Shown in pieces: positions 9,201 through 16,080 of a DNA stretch of 38,515 nt; positions within the stretch are counted from its first letter, which is position 1; every line of letters begins with the position of its first letter. The position numbers and the translations under genes were made by a program. The notes under the pieces were generated by a model, which searched no databases, had not been told where the DNA came from, and was given only the letters and a program-made list of their open reading frames with translations. The DNA comes from Nitrosomonadales bacterium (lineage in GTDB: Bacteria; Pseudomonadota; Gammaproteobacteria; Burkholderiales; Gallionellaceae), in NCBI GenBank assembly GCA_023259055.1, contig JAHFQZ010000009.1, positions 1-38,515 of the forward strand. The letters run 5' to 3'.

Positions 9201-9424
9201 GAATGGACTTGCAGCACGCAGTGATTGCCGCAGCGGGCGCACGTGCCAAGCCGATCATACTGACCGGGCTGGCGGCAATGTTGGGCGCACTGTTTATTCT
9301 GGACGACCCGATTTTCAATGGCTTGGCCATATCCCTGATTTTCGGCATCCTCGTTTCCACCATGTTGACGCTGGTGGTGATTCCGGTTTTGTATTACGCA
9401 ACCATGTATAAAAAAATCCAGTAA
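6224..9424 (+). CDS. RND efflux pump, inner-membrane permease
   Basis: A 1066-residue proton-driven RND transporter with twelve expected membrane helices and two large periplasmic loops. TM1 lies at about residues 16-34. The TM4 proton-relay pair is D420/D421 in GILVDDAIVVVENIHRR, a hydrophobe/amphiphile-type signature rather than the metal-pump type. The TM10 region reads GIIVRNSILLVDF, with Arg where AcrB has its relay Lys. Start ATG 6224 has AGAGG (6212-6216) at 7 nt. It is co-transcribed with the adaptor upstream and the DUF2892 gene 30 nt downstream. The substrate cannot be read from sequence. The regulator context suggests export linked to sulfide or polysulfide stress, which is inference. 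Confidence 0.95.
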   Translation: MGISGRIAKYFLHSQMTPLLALVAVLLGAFAVLVTPREEEPQINVTMANVLIAYPGASARDVAQTVATPAEQVLSQIAGVDHVYSVAQPGMAIITVQFKVGEEHVPSLVKLYDVVNSHADWLPATLGVAQPIIKAKGIDDVPVVALTLWREQALGGGIELTQIAHAIEAELKRVPGTREVSTLGATQRVVRVLLNPESLNAYQLSIQDVRAALRSANVSQNAGNLVQNNREVLVQTGSFLSNANEVKQLVVGVSDGKPVFLRDIAEVQDGADQPGSYVWLGTGPAAEDKQIKAKGEFAAVTMAITKKPGANAVEIAKQLLARVDELKGSVIPSDVQVSTTRNYGATANDKAMKLIQKLFFATFAVVALVWFAMGRREALVVGIAVLLTLSATLFASWAWGFTLNRVSLFALIFSIGILVDDAIVVVENIHRRRVLASHQPLSEIIPEAVDEVGSPTILATFTVIAALLPMAFVSGLMGPYMSPIPINASMGMLISLAVAIIITPWLVLRFAGGHHDAVADERDTATTRFFRKRLGPFLNGEHGKPARRKLWLVIFGGLLLAVSLGAVKLVILKMLPFDNKSEFQIVVDMPTGTALEQTSAVLHEISGYLATVPEVTDYEVYAGTAAPINFNGLVRQYYLRNAAELGDIQVNLRDKHHRSRSSHEIATAALEPIRKIAGAWGAKIKIVEVPPGPPVMSPIVAEIYGPDYEGARKVAGKVREQFGKTEGIVSIDDSVTEEAPKLMMHVLQSKAALLGVTSSNIVDVISVALSGQDVASLHDVNAKYAPPLRIGLPPERRSNIDEVLKLKVRARDGVLVPLSEVVQVIPVQRDYPIYHKDLLPVVYVFGDMAGKMDSPLYGMFGINGKTSGMALEQGGNLESYYFNQPSNQYAGYTLKWDGEWQVTFETFRDMGIAYGIGLLLIYLLVVAQFKSYLVPLVIMAPIPLTIIGVMPGHALLGAQFTATSMIGMIALAGIIVRNSILLVDFVNLQLRDGMDLQHAVIAAAGARAKPIILTGLAAMLGALFILDDPIFNGLAISLIFGILVSTMLTLVVIPVLYYATMYKKIQ

Positions 9425-9454
9425 TATCCATAAACCAAGTTCAGGAGTTTAACC

Positions 9455-9667
9455 ATGAATATTGAACGCATTGTACGCATCGTCGCCGGTACTTTCATTT
9501 TGTTGTCGCTGTCGCTGGGTATAGAAGCCAGCCCGTTGTTCGTCAGCAACTACTTTTTGGGGTTCACCGCCTTTGTTGGCTTGAATCTGTTTCAGAGCGG
9601 ATTTACCAAAATATGCCCGCTGAGCAATATTCTTGCGAAATTAGGAATCAAAGCCAGTTCGTGTTGA
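9455..9667 (+). CDS. DUF2892 (YgaP-type) small membrane protein
   Basis: A 70-residue inner-membrane protein with two hydrophobic segments (about 5-22 and 27-48) and the family's ending FTKICPLSNILAKLGI. DUF2892 is the membrane domain that in E. coli YgaP follows a rhodanese domain. Here it stands alone. It has two cysteines, C54 in the conserved ICP motif and C70 as the very last residue. Either could carry a persulfide, but that is inference. Start ATG 9455 has AGGAG (9443-9447). It closes the RND operon, and its last codons overlap the likely start of the next gene. Confidence 0.88.
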   Translation: MNIERIVRIVAGTFILLSLSLGIEASPLFVSNYFLGFTAFVGLNLFQSGFTKICPLSNILAKLGIKASSC

Positions 9668-11508
9668 AGATTACGCTGCAGCCTATAAGGCTTGCAGACA
9701 TTAAGTTGGCCCATATCAGCCTGGCCTTGGTCGGGCTGATGTGGGTCTTGCCTTTTCTGCACTACCGCCACAGACTTCCGTTGACCACATTTGACCAGGA
9801 ATGGTGGAGCGCTCTGCTCGGTGTGCTTGCACTCACCCTTTTGGTCGCACGCGACTTTTGGCAGCATCTGGAATTCCCCCGCATCGCGCAGCTGCCAGCC
9901 GCGCTAATCGTCGTGGTATGGCTGCAATGGGGCTTGGGTAAAATTGTCAATTCCGACCAAGCCATGCTGTATGTCCTGTACCTGCTGTTCGCGGCGTTGT
10001 TGATGATGCTCGGCGCCAGATTGCGAGCCAGTTTCGGCATGGCAAGGCTGGCGCAGGTGCTGGCAATTTTCCTTCTGATCGGCGCGGAGCTCAGTGCGTT
10101 TATCGGCATAACGCAGCATTACCTCTGGCACACGATTCTGGACAATGTAATCGTCGCCAAAGTTTCTTCTGCTGTGTACGGTAATCTCGCTCAACCCAAT
10201 CATTTTGCCAATTACATTGCGCTGGGCCTGATCTCGCTCGGTTTGCTGCACCAGCAGAGGCTGCTTAAGGCGGGTTACGTAGCTGTGCTTGCGGCGCCGC
10301 TGCTGTTGGTGATGACCCTGAGCGGCTCGCGCAGCTCCTGGCTTTATTTGCTGATGGTGTGCGGGCTGGCATGGGCGTGGGCGCGACGTGATGCCGCGCA
10401 GAGGCCGCTGTTGCACTATAGCCTCTTGCTAATTGCCGGATTCGGTGCGATGCATCTGGTTGTGCAATTGCCGTTCATGGCCGGCACGGGCGGCGGCATC
10501 GATACAATGCAGCGCTTGTTTGGCGACGACGCGAGCGGCGGCATTCGGCTATATCTGTGGCGCGAAGCAGGGCTAATGTTTACTCAGTCGCCTTGGCTGG
10601 GTGTTGGGTTTGGACAATTTGCATGGCATCATTTCCAGTTGTTGCCGGTGTTGCAGCAGGGCAACATCATGGGTCTTTACAACAACGCGCACAACCTGAT
10701 TTTTCAGTTGGCTGCCGAAACTGGCATCGCCGGGTTGCTGGTGTTATTCGCCTCGATGGGCGTTTGGCTGTACGGATTGCACCAAAGGAACGTAATTTCC
10801 ATTCGGGCAGGATTGATGGAGGATGGCCAGCACAGCGCAACACTAGATGCGGCCCACTGGTGGGGCTACGCCGCACTGGGTGTACTGGCTATTCACAGCA
10901 TGCTCGAATATCCGCTGTGGTACATCTATTTTGTGGCGGTCGCGGCGATTTTGTTGGGCGCACTGGATGAAACCAGCTACAGGTTGAAATTGCACATCAC
11001 TGGACGCCTGTCCGTGGCGGCTGTCTTGTTGTCGGGTCTTGTGGTACTGATTCAATTGAATCATGGATATCGTGACTTGCAGCAGACACTGGCTATATAT
11101 CCGAAATCAAGAAATGATTATGATGCAATAGCGCGCACCCGCGACGGATTGGTTAAGGTGCAACACCGCATGCTGCTATCCCCTTATGCCGAACTTCCCT
11201 TGAGTAGCCAGATTGCGGTGAATGGCGAACAACCCAAGGAAAAATTGGCGCTGAATACCCGTGTGATGCAGTTTATGCCGACTGACACGGTGGTGTATCG
11301 CCAGGCAATGCTCCTGGCGCAGGATAACCAGCAGGAACAAGCCAAATCCATACTGGAGCAGGCTATCTGGTCGTACCCAGATGGTTTTGCCAATGCGCGC
11401 CACCAAATGGCCGAATTGGCGGAGAAAGATTCCGAACATTTTTCAGCTCTGCTAGAATTCGCCCTCCGAAAAGAACAGGAGCACCGGCGTGCAATTCATC
11501 ATCAGTAA
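9661..11508 (+). CDS. PglL/Wzy_C-type O-oligosaccharyltransferase (O-antigen ligase family)
   Basis: A polytopic inner-membrane protein of about 615 residues with ten or more hydrophobic segments and a soluble C-terminal part from about residue 480. The Wzy_C signature lies near 219-227 (LSGSRSSWL). The ligase loop NNAHNLIFQLAAETGIAG (341-358) carries the conserved His344. HSMLEYPLWYIYF (412-424) is typical of PglL enzymes, which move lipid-linked glycans onto pilins or other periplasmic proteins. The family also includes WaaL ligases and Wzy polymerases. GTG 9661 is chosen because earlier in-frame starts lie deep inside the DUF2892 gene; TTG 9664 is possible and the ribosome site is poor. 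It overlaps the DUF2892 stop by 7 nt and yibN by 20 nt. No glycan genes are nearby. Confidence 0.82.
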   Translation: MLKITLQPIRLADIKLAHISLALVGLMWVLPFLHYRHRLPLTTFDQEWWSALLGVLALTLLVARDFWQHLEFPRIAQLPAALIVVVWLQWGLGKIVNSDQAMLYVLYLLFAALLMMLGARLRASFGMARLAQVLAIFLLIGAELSAFIGITQHYLWHTILDNVIVAKVSSAVYGNLAQPNHFANYIALGLISLGLLHQQRLLKAGYVAVLAAPLLLVMTLSGSRSSWLYLLMVCGLAWAWARRDAAQRPLLHYSLLLIAGFGAMHLVVQLPFMAGTGGGIDTMQRLFGDDASGGIRLYLWREAGLMFTQSPWLGVGFGQFAWHHFQLLPVLQQGNIMGLYNNAHNLIFQLAAETGIAGLLVLFASMGVWLYGLHQRNVISIRAGLMEDGQHSATLDAAHWWGYAALGVLAIHSMLEYPLWYIYFVAVAAILLGALDETSYRLKLHITGRLSVAAVLLSGLVVLIQLNHGYRDLQQTLAIYPKSRNDYDAIARTRDGLVKVQHRMLLSPYAELPLSSQIAVNGEQPKEKLALNTRVMQFMPTDTVVYRQAMLLAQDNQQEQAKSILEQAIWSYPDGFANARHQMAELAEKDSEHFSALLEFALRKEQEHRRAIHHQ

Positions 11509-11899
11509 TATTCTTCCGATTTCCATTGCGTTGTTCAGCGGCGCCATGCTGTTCTGGTCGCTAATCGGCAAAAGCATTCGCGGCATCAAGGAAGTTGATT
11601 GTACTGCGGCCTTGCAGCTCATCAACCATAAGAATGCGCTGGTGCTGGACGTGCGTGAAAATGGCGAATACGAGCTCGGGCATATTTTGAATTCCAGGCA
11701 CATTCCACTCGGCAAACTTAACGAGCATAGTGATGAGCTGGAAAAATTCAAGGACCAGCCCATTGTGGTTGTGTGCCGTACCTCCAATCGTTCAGGCATG
11801 GCTTGCGCTACGCTGGTCAAGCGTGGCTTTACCCAAGCCTATGTTTTGGCAGGCGGGGTAACGGCATGGCAGAAGGCCAATTTGCCATTGGAAAAATGA
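11489..11899 (+). CDS. yibN: Membrane-anchored rhodanese-like protein YibN
   Basis: A 136-residue protein with an N-terminal membrane helix (about 4-25) and a rhodanese domain (about 35-133). The active-site loop is CRTSNRS, with C96 as the persulfide-forming cysteine. The domain faces the cytoplasm if the anchor inserts N-out, as in E. coli YibN. Start is GTG 11489 with AGGAG (11477-11481) at 7 nt. It overlaps the upstream ligase gene by 20 nt and the next gene by 1-4 nt. yibN-grxC-secB-gpsA is a conserved proteobacterial block, which makes the identification firm. With the sulfur-type regulator and DUF2892 gene upstream, a functional link to persulfide chemistry is possible but unproven. 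Confidence 0.9.
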   Translation: MQFIISNILPISIALFSGAMLFWSLIGKSIRGIKEVDCTAALQLINHKNALVLDVRENGEYELGHILNSRHIPLGKLNEHSDELEKFKDQPIVVVCRTSNRSGMACATLVKRGFTQAYVLAGGVTAWQKANLPLEK

Positions 11900-12159
11900 T
11901 GGGGAAGGTTGTGATGTACTGTACTGCAGTCTGCCCATACTGCGTCCGGGCCGAACAGTTGTTGCAGCGCAAGGGTGTGCGGGAGATTGAAAAAATCCGT
12001 GTCGATTTGCATCCGGAATTACGTGTAAAAATGATGGAAATAACCGGGCGGCGCACCGTGCCACAGATATATATCGGCGACGAACATGTAGGCGGTTATG
12101 ACGAGCTTGCATCTCTCGATCATGACGGTGAATTGGATAAACTTTTAGCAAAACAATAA
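11899..12159 (+). CDS. grxC: Glutaredoxin 3 (GrxC)
   Basis: An 86-residue dithiol glutaredoxin that uses glutathione to reduce disulfides and mixed disulfides in the cytosol. The active site is C12-P-Y-C15. TVPQIYIG carries the cis-proline and GGYDEL is the glutathione-binding loop. The length is normal. The start is either ATG 11896, overlapping the yibN stop as ATGA, or ATG 11899. The latter gives the usual short N-terminus MGKVVMY. It is the second gene of the yibN-grxC-secB-gpsA block. Confidence 0.94.
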   Translation: MGKVVMYCTAVCPYCVRAEQLLQRKGVREIEKIRVDLHPELRVKMMEITGRRTVPQIYIGDEHVGGYDELASLDHDGELDKLLAKQ

Positions 12160-12172
12160 CAAAGGAAAAAGC

Positions 12173-12640
12173 ATGGCTGGAGCAGCTCAGGAAAGCAATC
12201 AACCCGTATTCAACATAGAGAAAATCTATGTGAAGGATCTTTCGCTGGAAATTCCGCATGCGCCGACTATTTTTCTGGAGCGCGAAAGCCCGCAAATCGA
12301 TGTGCAATTGAACACCCAGGCCGCGCCGATTGAGGGGGATATATACGAGGTGATGATCACCAACACAGTTACGGCAAAGATCGGTGAAAAGGTGATGTTC
12401 CTGATCGAGGCAAAGCAGGCAGGCATTTTTCGCCTGAGCAACCTACCCAAAGACGATGTTGAGCCGGTTCTGGCGGTAATGTGCCCGAACATTCTGTTCC
12501 CGTATTTGCGCGAACTTGTTTCCAATATTGCAGTGCGTGCCGGTTTCGCGCCGGTGATGCTGAATCCGGTTAACTTCGATATGCTCTACCAGCAGCATAA
12601 GCAGGAGCAGGCGCAGGCTGCGGTGGCTACCACTCACTGA
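12173..12640 (+). CDS. secB: Protein-export chaperone SecB
   Basis: A 155-residue cytosolic chaperone, tetrameric in known cases, that keeps precursors unfolded and delivers them to SecA. KIYVKDLSLEIPHAP, the QIDVQLNTQA strand and CPNILFPYLRELVSNIAVRAGFAP in the second half are family hallmarks. The length is typical. Start ATG 12173 is preceded by AAAGGA at 7 nt. Its stop overlaps the next start as TGATG (12638-12642), so the following SH3 gene is probably translationally coupled. Confidence 0.97.
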   Translation: MAGAAQESNQPVFNIEKIYVKDLSLEIPHAPTIFLERESPQIDVQLNTQAAPIEGDIYEVMITNTVTAKIGEKVMFLIEAKQAGIFRLSNLPKDDVEPVLAVMCPNILFPYLRELVSNIAVRAGFAPVMLNPVNFDMLYQQHKQEQAQAAVATTH

Positions 12641-13092
12641 TGAATCTACTCAATCCTTTGCGTTTTGTTGTGTTGTATGCGCTGCTTTATGGCGCGAGTG
12701 CAGCCTACGCGGTGGATTATGTGTCAGTCAGCGACGGCAGCGCGATACTCTACGACGCGCCTTCGACCAAGGCAAAAAAAATGTTCGTGGTGAATCGTTA
12801 TATGCCTTTCGAGCAAGTTGTCACGCTGGATAATTGGGTCAAGGTGCGAGACCGCTCCGGCGCGTTGTACTGGGTGGAAAAGCGCGTATTGAGCAACAAG
12901 CGCTATGTGTTCGTGCTGTCGCCTTTGCTGGATGTGTTTGCAGAGCCGGATTTTGGAGCGGTACGATTGTTTAAGGTGCGCCAGCAAATAGCATTGGAAT
13001 TTCTTGAGTCAACCGGAACGGGTTGGATCAAGGTGCGTCATCAAGACGGAGAAGTCGGTTTTGTGCATCGCACTGAGGTGTGGGGCGACTGA
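12640..13092 (+). CDS. Periplasmic bacterial SH3-domain protein
   Basis: A 150-residue protein with a signal peptide (about 1-24, ending AYA before VDY) and two SH3b-like repeats. The first is about 26-85 (YVSVSDGSAILYDAPS, then NWVKVRDRSGALYWVEKRVL). The second is about 88-150 (DVFAEPDFGAVRLF, then GWIKVRHQDGEVGFVHRTEVWG). SH3b modules often bind peptidoglycan or act as structural modules in the envelope. Function is not established. It sits between secB and gpsA, overlapping secB by 1 nt and ending 6 nt before gpsA, so it is embedded in that operon. Confidence 0.82.
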   Translation: MNLLNPLRFVVLYALLYGASAAYAVDYVSVSDGSAILYDAPSTKAKKMFVVNRYMPFEQVVTLDNWVKVRDRSGALYWVEKRVLSNKRYVFVLSPLLDVFAEPDFGAVRLFKVRQQIALEFLESTGTGWIKVRHQDGEVGFVHRTEVWGD

Positions 13093-13098
13093 TAATCC

Positions 13099-14118
13099 AT
13101 GAATATTACCGTCATCGGCGCGGGCGCCTGGGGAACCGCACTTGCCATTAGTCTCGCAGCCAACCATCGAGTTACGCTTTGGGCACGCGATGCCGCACAA
13201 ATCGAAGAGATGCGCGCCACCCGGTGCAATCAACGCTATCTGCCCGATATTTCTCTGCCCGACAAACTGGAACTGAGTAAAGATTTTGTTGCTGCTTTGG
13301 CGGCTGCCGATTTGGCAATCATCGCTGCACCAACCGCTGCATTGCGTTCGATTTTGCAGCAGATTGCACTGTTGTCGGATCACAAATCAGGCGGGCTCAA
13401 GACAGGCTTTGGGGTAGTATGGGCATGCAAAGGTTTTGAGGCAGAGACCTCACAATTGCCGCACCAAGTAGCTGCCGAAGTGTTGCCTGAAAGCATGCAT
13501 TACGGCGTGTTGTCCGGGCCTAGTTTTGCGCTGGAAGTTGCAAGAGGCTTGCCCACCGCCTTGGTGCTTGCTTCTGCTAACGCGGAGTTTGCCCGTAGCG
13601 CGGCGCAGGCTCTCCATCATGCGCATTTGCGCATCTACGCCAGCAGCGATGTGATAGGCGTGGAAGTGGGCGGCGCGGTAAAAAATGTGATGGCGATTGC
13701 TGCCGGCATTTGCGATGGCATGGGACTGGGACATAATGCGCGAGCCGCCGTGCTGACGCGCGGTCTAACCGAAATTACCCGGTTGGGATTGAAGCTGGGC
13801 GGGCGTCCCGATACGCTTGGCGGCTTGTCCGGCGCAGGCGATTTGATTCTCACCTGCACCGGTGATTTATCGCGCAATCGGCAGGTCGGGCTGCTGCTGG
13901 CGCAACAGCACGATTTGCCGGGGATATTGCGCAAGCTTGGTCACGTTGCCGAAGGCGTATACACAGTACGAGAAGTACATCAACTTGCGAAACGCCAGGG
14001 CGTGGCAATGCCCATCAGTGAAGCGGTATATCGCATACTCTACGAGCATGTTCCTGCCGTAGATATGGTTGCCGAATTATTGAACCGCGCGCCAAATATG
14101 GAGTTCAACGGCGAATAG
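13099..14118 (+). CDS. gpsA: Glycerol-3-phosphate dehydrogenase [NAD(P)+]
   Basis: A 339-residue cytosolic enzyme reducing dihydroxyacetone phosphate to sn-glycerol-3-phosphate for phospholipid synthesis. The N-terminal nucleotide motif is IGAGAWGTALA (6-16). LSGPSFALEVARGLPTAL lies near 138-155, and the catalytic lysine K195 is in EVGGAVKNVMAIAAGI. The length is normal. It is the last gene of the yibN-grxC-secB block. Its stop (TAG 14116-14118) abuts the stop of the convergent trmB with no gap. Confidence 0.97.
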   Translation: MNITVIGAGAWGTALAISLAANHRVTLWARDAAQIEEMRATRCNQRYLPDISLPDKLELSKDFVAALAAADLAIIAAPTAALRSILQQIALLSDHKSGGLKTGFGVVWACKGFEAETSQLPHQVAAEVLPESMHYGVLSGPSFALEVARGLPTALVLASANAEFARSAAQALHHAHLRIYASSDVIGVEVGGAVKNVMAIAAGICDGMGLGHNARAAVLTRGLTEITRLGLKLGGRPDTLGGLSGAGDLILTCTGDLSRNRQVGLLLAQQHDLPGILRKLGHVAEGVYTVREVHQLAKRQGVAMPISEAVYRILYEHVPAVDMVAELLNRAPNMEFNGE

Positions 14119-14805
14119 TTATTGTTTGCGGCGAAACACCAAATCCCATACGCCATGCCCCAAACGAATGCCGCGCTGCTCGAATTTGGTGAGCGGGCGG
14201 TAAGCGGGGCGGGGAGCGTAATCTGCCGCCGTGTTCTCCAGCAACGGCTCCGCGCTTAATACTGACAATACCTGCTCGGCATAATCCTGCCAATCGGTGG
14301 CGACATGAATGTAGCCGCCGGGCTTGAGTTTCTGCATCAGATGCGCGATGAATGGAACCTGGATCAGGCGGCGTTTGTTGTGGCGCGCCTTGTGCCACGG
14401 GTCGGGAAAGAAAATATGAATACCGTCAAGCGTGGCATTGCCGATCATGTCGCGCAGCACTTCAACGGCATCGTGCTGGATGATGCGGATGTTGGGGATT
14501 TGCTGCGCGTCGATCAGCTTGAGCAGATTACCCACCCCCGGTGTGTGAACCTCCAGCGCTAGATAATCGTTCGCGGGATGGGCGAGTGCGATGGTTGCGG
14601 TGCTGTCGCCCATGCCAAAGCCGATCTCCAGTATCTTGGGCGCCTCGCGGCCAAAGGCCAGATTCAAGTCGAGCGGCTGCGCGGTGTAGGGGATACCGAA
14701 GCGCGGCAGCAATGTGTCGCAAGCGCGCTGCTGCGCGGGTGAGACGCGACCCTGCCTTAATACATAACTGCGGATATGTCGTTTGCTGAGATCGGTGTCG
14801 GTCAT
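14119..14805 (-). CDS. trmB: tRNA (guanine-N7-)-methyltransferase
   Basis: A 228-residue SAM-dependent enzyme that makes m7G46 in the variable loop of tRNAs. The SAM-binding motif is [11 protein letters not shown]. The TrmB-specific motif is [15 protein letters not shown], and [15 protein letters not shown] near the C-terminus is also characteristic. It is downstream of thiS-thiG on the same strand, separated from thiG by the hairpin repeat at 14826-14893. It converges on gpsA with abutting stop codons. Confidence 0.95.
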   Translation of the reverse strand: MTDTDLSKRHIRSYVLRQGRVSPAQQRACDTLLPRFGIPYTAQPLDLNLAFGREAPKILEIGFGMGDSTATIALAHPANDYLALEVHTPGVGNLLKLIDAQQIPNIRIIQHDAVEVLRDMIGNATLDGIHIFFPDPWHKARHNKRRLIQVPFIAHLMQKLKPGGYIHVATDWQDYAEQVLSVLSAEPLLENTAADYAPRPAYRPLTKFEQRGIRLGHGVWDLVFRRKQ

Positions 14806-14825
14806 GGAATGCAGAGGCGAATTTG

Positions 14826-14893
14826 TCCGCAGATTACACAGATTTACGCAGTCTCAAGCTCCTGAAATCTGTTTAATCTGTGTAATCTGCGGA
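14826..14893. repeat. Long-arm inverted repeat, copy 1 (TCCGCAGATTACACAGATT)
   Basis: Perfect 19-bp arms at 14826-14844 and 14875-14893 surround a 30-nt spacer. The same arm sequence begins the hairpin at 36604-36708, so this is a dispersed intergenic repeat rather than a local palindrome. The left part of the unit contains CAGATT-TAC steps repeated at about 9-10 nt. No T-run makes it a standard terminator, though the A6 beside the right arm gives T6 on the minus strand before the stem. It lies between thiG and trmB. Confidence 0.85.
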
Positions 14894-14901
14894 AAAAAGA
14901 T

Positions 14902-15696
14902 TTAGCTGCGGGGCGAGCCGATGATACCTGCCGTCGGCGAACTCGGGCTGGCGCTGTAAAGTTTTTTCGGCATCCTTCCTGCGCGATAAGCCTCGCGTCC
15001 GGCCTCAACAGCTTTCTTCATCGCGCCTGCCATCAGCACCGGTTGCTGCGCGGCAGCAATCGCGGTGTTCATCAGCACGCCGTCGCAACCCAGCTCCATC
15101 GCGATTGCGGCATCCGACGCGGTGCCCACGCCTGCATCGACTATTACAGGTACCTGCACGCGCTCAATGAGCAGTTGCAGGTTCCACGGATTGAGGATGC
15201 CCATGCCGGAGCCGATCAGCGAAGCCAGCGGCATGATCGCGACGCAGCCGATATCTTCCAGTTGCTTGGCGACGATCGGGTCATCCGAGGTGTACACCAT
15301 CACTTGAAAGCCTTCGGCTATCAGCGTCTTCGCGGCAGCGATGGTTTCGATTACGTTCGGGTAAAGCGACTGCGGGTCGCCCAGCACCTCGAGCTTGACC
15401 AGGGTGTGGCCATCCAGCAATTCGCGCGCCAGCCGCAGGGTGCGCACCGCATCCTCGGCGGTGTAGCAGCCGGCAGTGTTGGGCAGCAGCGTGTATTTCG
15501 ACGGCGGCAATATTTCCAGCAGGCTCGGCTCATTCGGGTTCTGCCCGATGTTGCTGCGGCGGATGGCGATCGTAATGATCTCAGCGCCGCTGGCTTCCAC
15601 GGCTGCCTTGGTCTCGGCGAAATCCTTGTATTTGCCCGTCCCGACAAGCAGCCGGGATGAGTAGCTTTTTCCTGCAATGACTAGTTTGTCGCTCAT
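14902..15696 (-). CDS. thiG: Thiazole synthase ThiG
   Basis: A 264-residue TIM-barrel enzyme that builds the thiazole phosphate of thiamine from deoxyxylulose-5-phosphate, dehydroglycine and ThiS thiocarboxylate. [11 protein letters not shown] near the N-terminus, a Schiff-base lysine probably K101 in VKLEVLGDP, and the phosphate loops [12 protein letters not shown] and GVLMNTAIA mark the family. AGGAA precedes the start. It lies 31 nt after thiS on the same strand. No TPP riboswitch is visible upstream of thiS, where a tRNA gene starts after 37 nt. Confidence 0.96.
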   Translation of the reverse strand: MSDKLVIAGKSYSSRLLVGTGKYKDFAETKAAVEASGAEIITIAIRRSNIGQNPNEPSLLEILPPSKYTLLPNTAGCYTAEDAVRTLRLARELLDGHTLVKLEVLGDPQSLYPNVIETIAAAKTLIAEGFQVMVYTSDDPIVAKQLEDIGCVAIMPLASLIGSGMGILNPWNLQLLIERVQVPVIVDAGVGTASDAAIAMELGCDGVLMNTAIAAAQQPVLMAGAMKKAVEAGREAYRAGRMPKKLYSASPSSPTAGIIGSPRS

Positions 15697-15727
15697 TTCA
15701 ATGTTCCTGATAAATTGTTTAGCCGGG

Positions 15728-15937
15728 TTAGCCGCCGCCTACCGCGACAACCACCTCCAGCCTGTCGCCATCAGATAATTGCTGTGTGGCAAACTTGCTG
15801 CGCGGCACAATCTCGCCGTTGCGTTCCAACGCGATGCGTTTGCCGCTGAAACCCAGTTCTTCGATGAGGGCGGCGACGCTAATGGAATCTGGTAGCTGGC
15901 GCGGTGCGCCGTTGATGCTGACGGTAATCACTTTCAA
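15728..15937 (-). CDS. thiS: Sulfur carrier protein ThiS
   Basis: A 69-residue ubiquitin-fold sulfur carrier. The C-terminal glycines (VAVGGG) are adenylated and then thiocarboxylated to donate sulfur to ThiG. The [33 protein letters not shown] region is typical. The tail shows three glycines, which still leaves the required GG end. It heads a thiS-thiG(-trmB) unit. Confidence 0.93.
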   Translation of the reverse strand: MKVITVSINGAPRQLPDSISVAALIEELGFSGKRIALERNGEIVPRSKFATQQLSDGDRLEVVVAVGGG

Positions 15938-15974
15938 TCTGTCGCCTGGTTGCGGTAAAATGCAATGCTATCAC

Positions 15975-16048
15975 GCGGGTGTAGTTCAATGGTAGAACGG
16001 CAGCTTCCCAAGCTGCATACGAGGGTTCGATCCCCTTCACCCGCTCCA
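15975..16048 (+). tRNA. tRNA-Gly(CCC)
   Basis: A full cloverleaf can be drawn. The acceptor strand GCGGGTG pairs with CACCCGC. The D arm is GTTC-GAAC. The anticodon stem GCAGC/GCTGC encloses loop TTCCCAA, giving anticodon CCC (reads GGG). The T arm is GAGGG-TTCGATC-CCCTT. The discriminator base is T, and the CCA is encoded at 16046-16048. A bulged hairpin follows at 16057-16075 (GTTCCTGG/CCAGAAC) without a T-run. Confidence 0.96.
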
Positions 16049-16080
16049 TTTAATCTGTTCCTGGTTTGCCAGAACACTCT

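Noticed and set aside
15938..15974. TPP riboswitch upstream of thiS
   Set aside because: The gap to the tRNA gene is only 37 nt, too short for the aptamer, and no CTGAGA-type element is present.
16057..16075. Terminator between tRNA-Gly and the MFS gene
   Set aside because: GTTCCTGG/CCAGAAC forms a stem with a bulge, but neither strand has a T-run, so it is mentioned with the tRNA and not called as a terminator.
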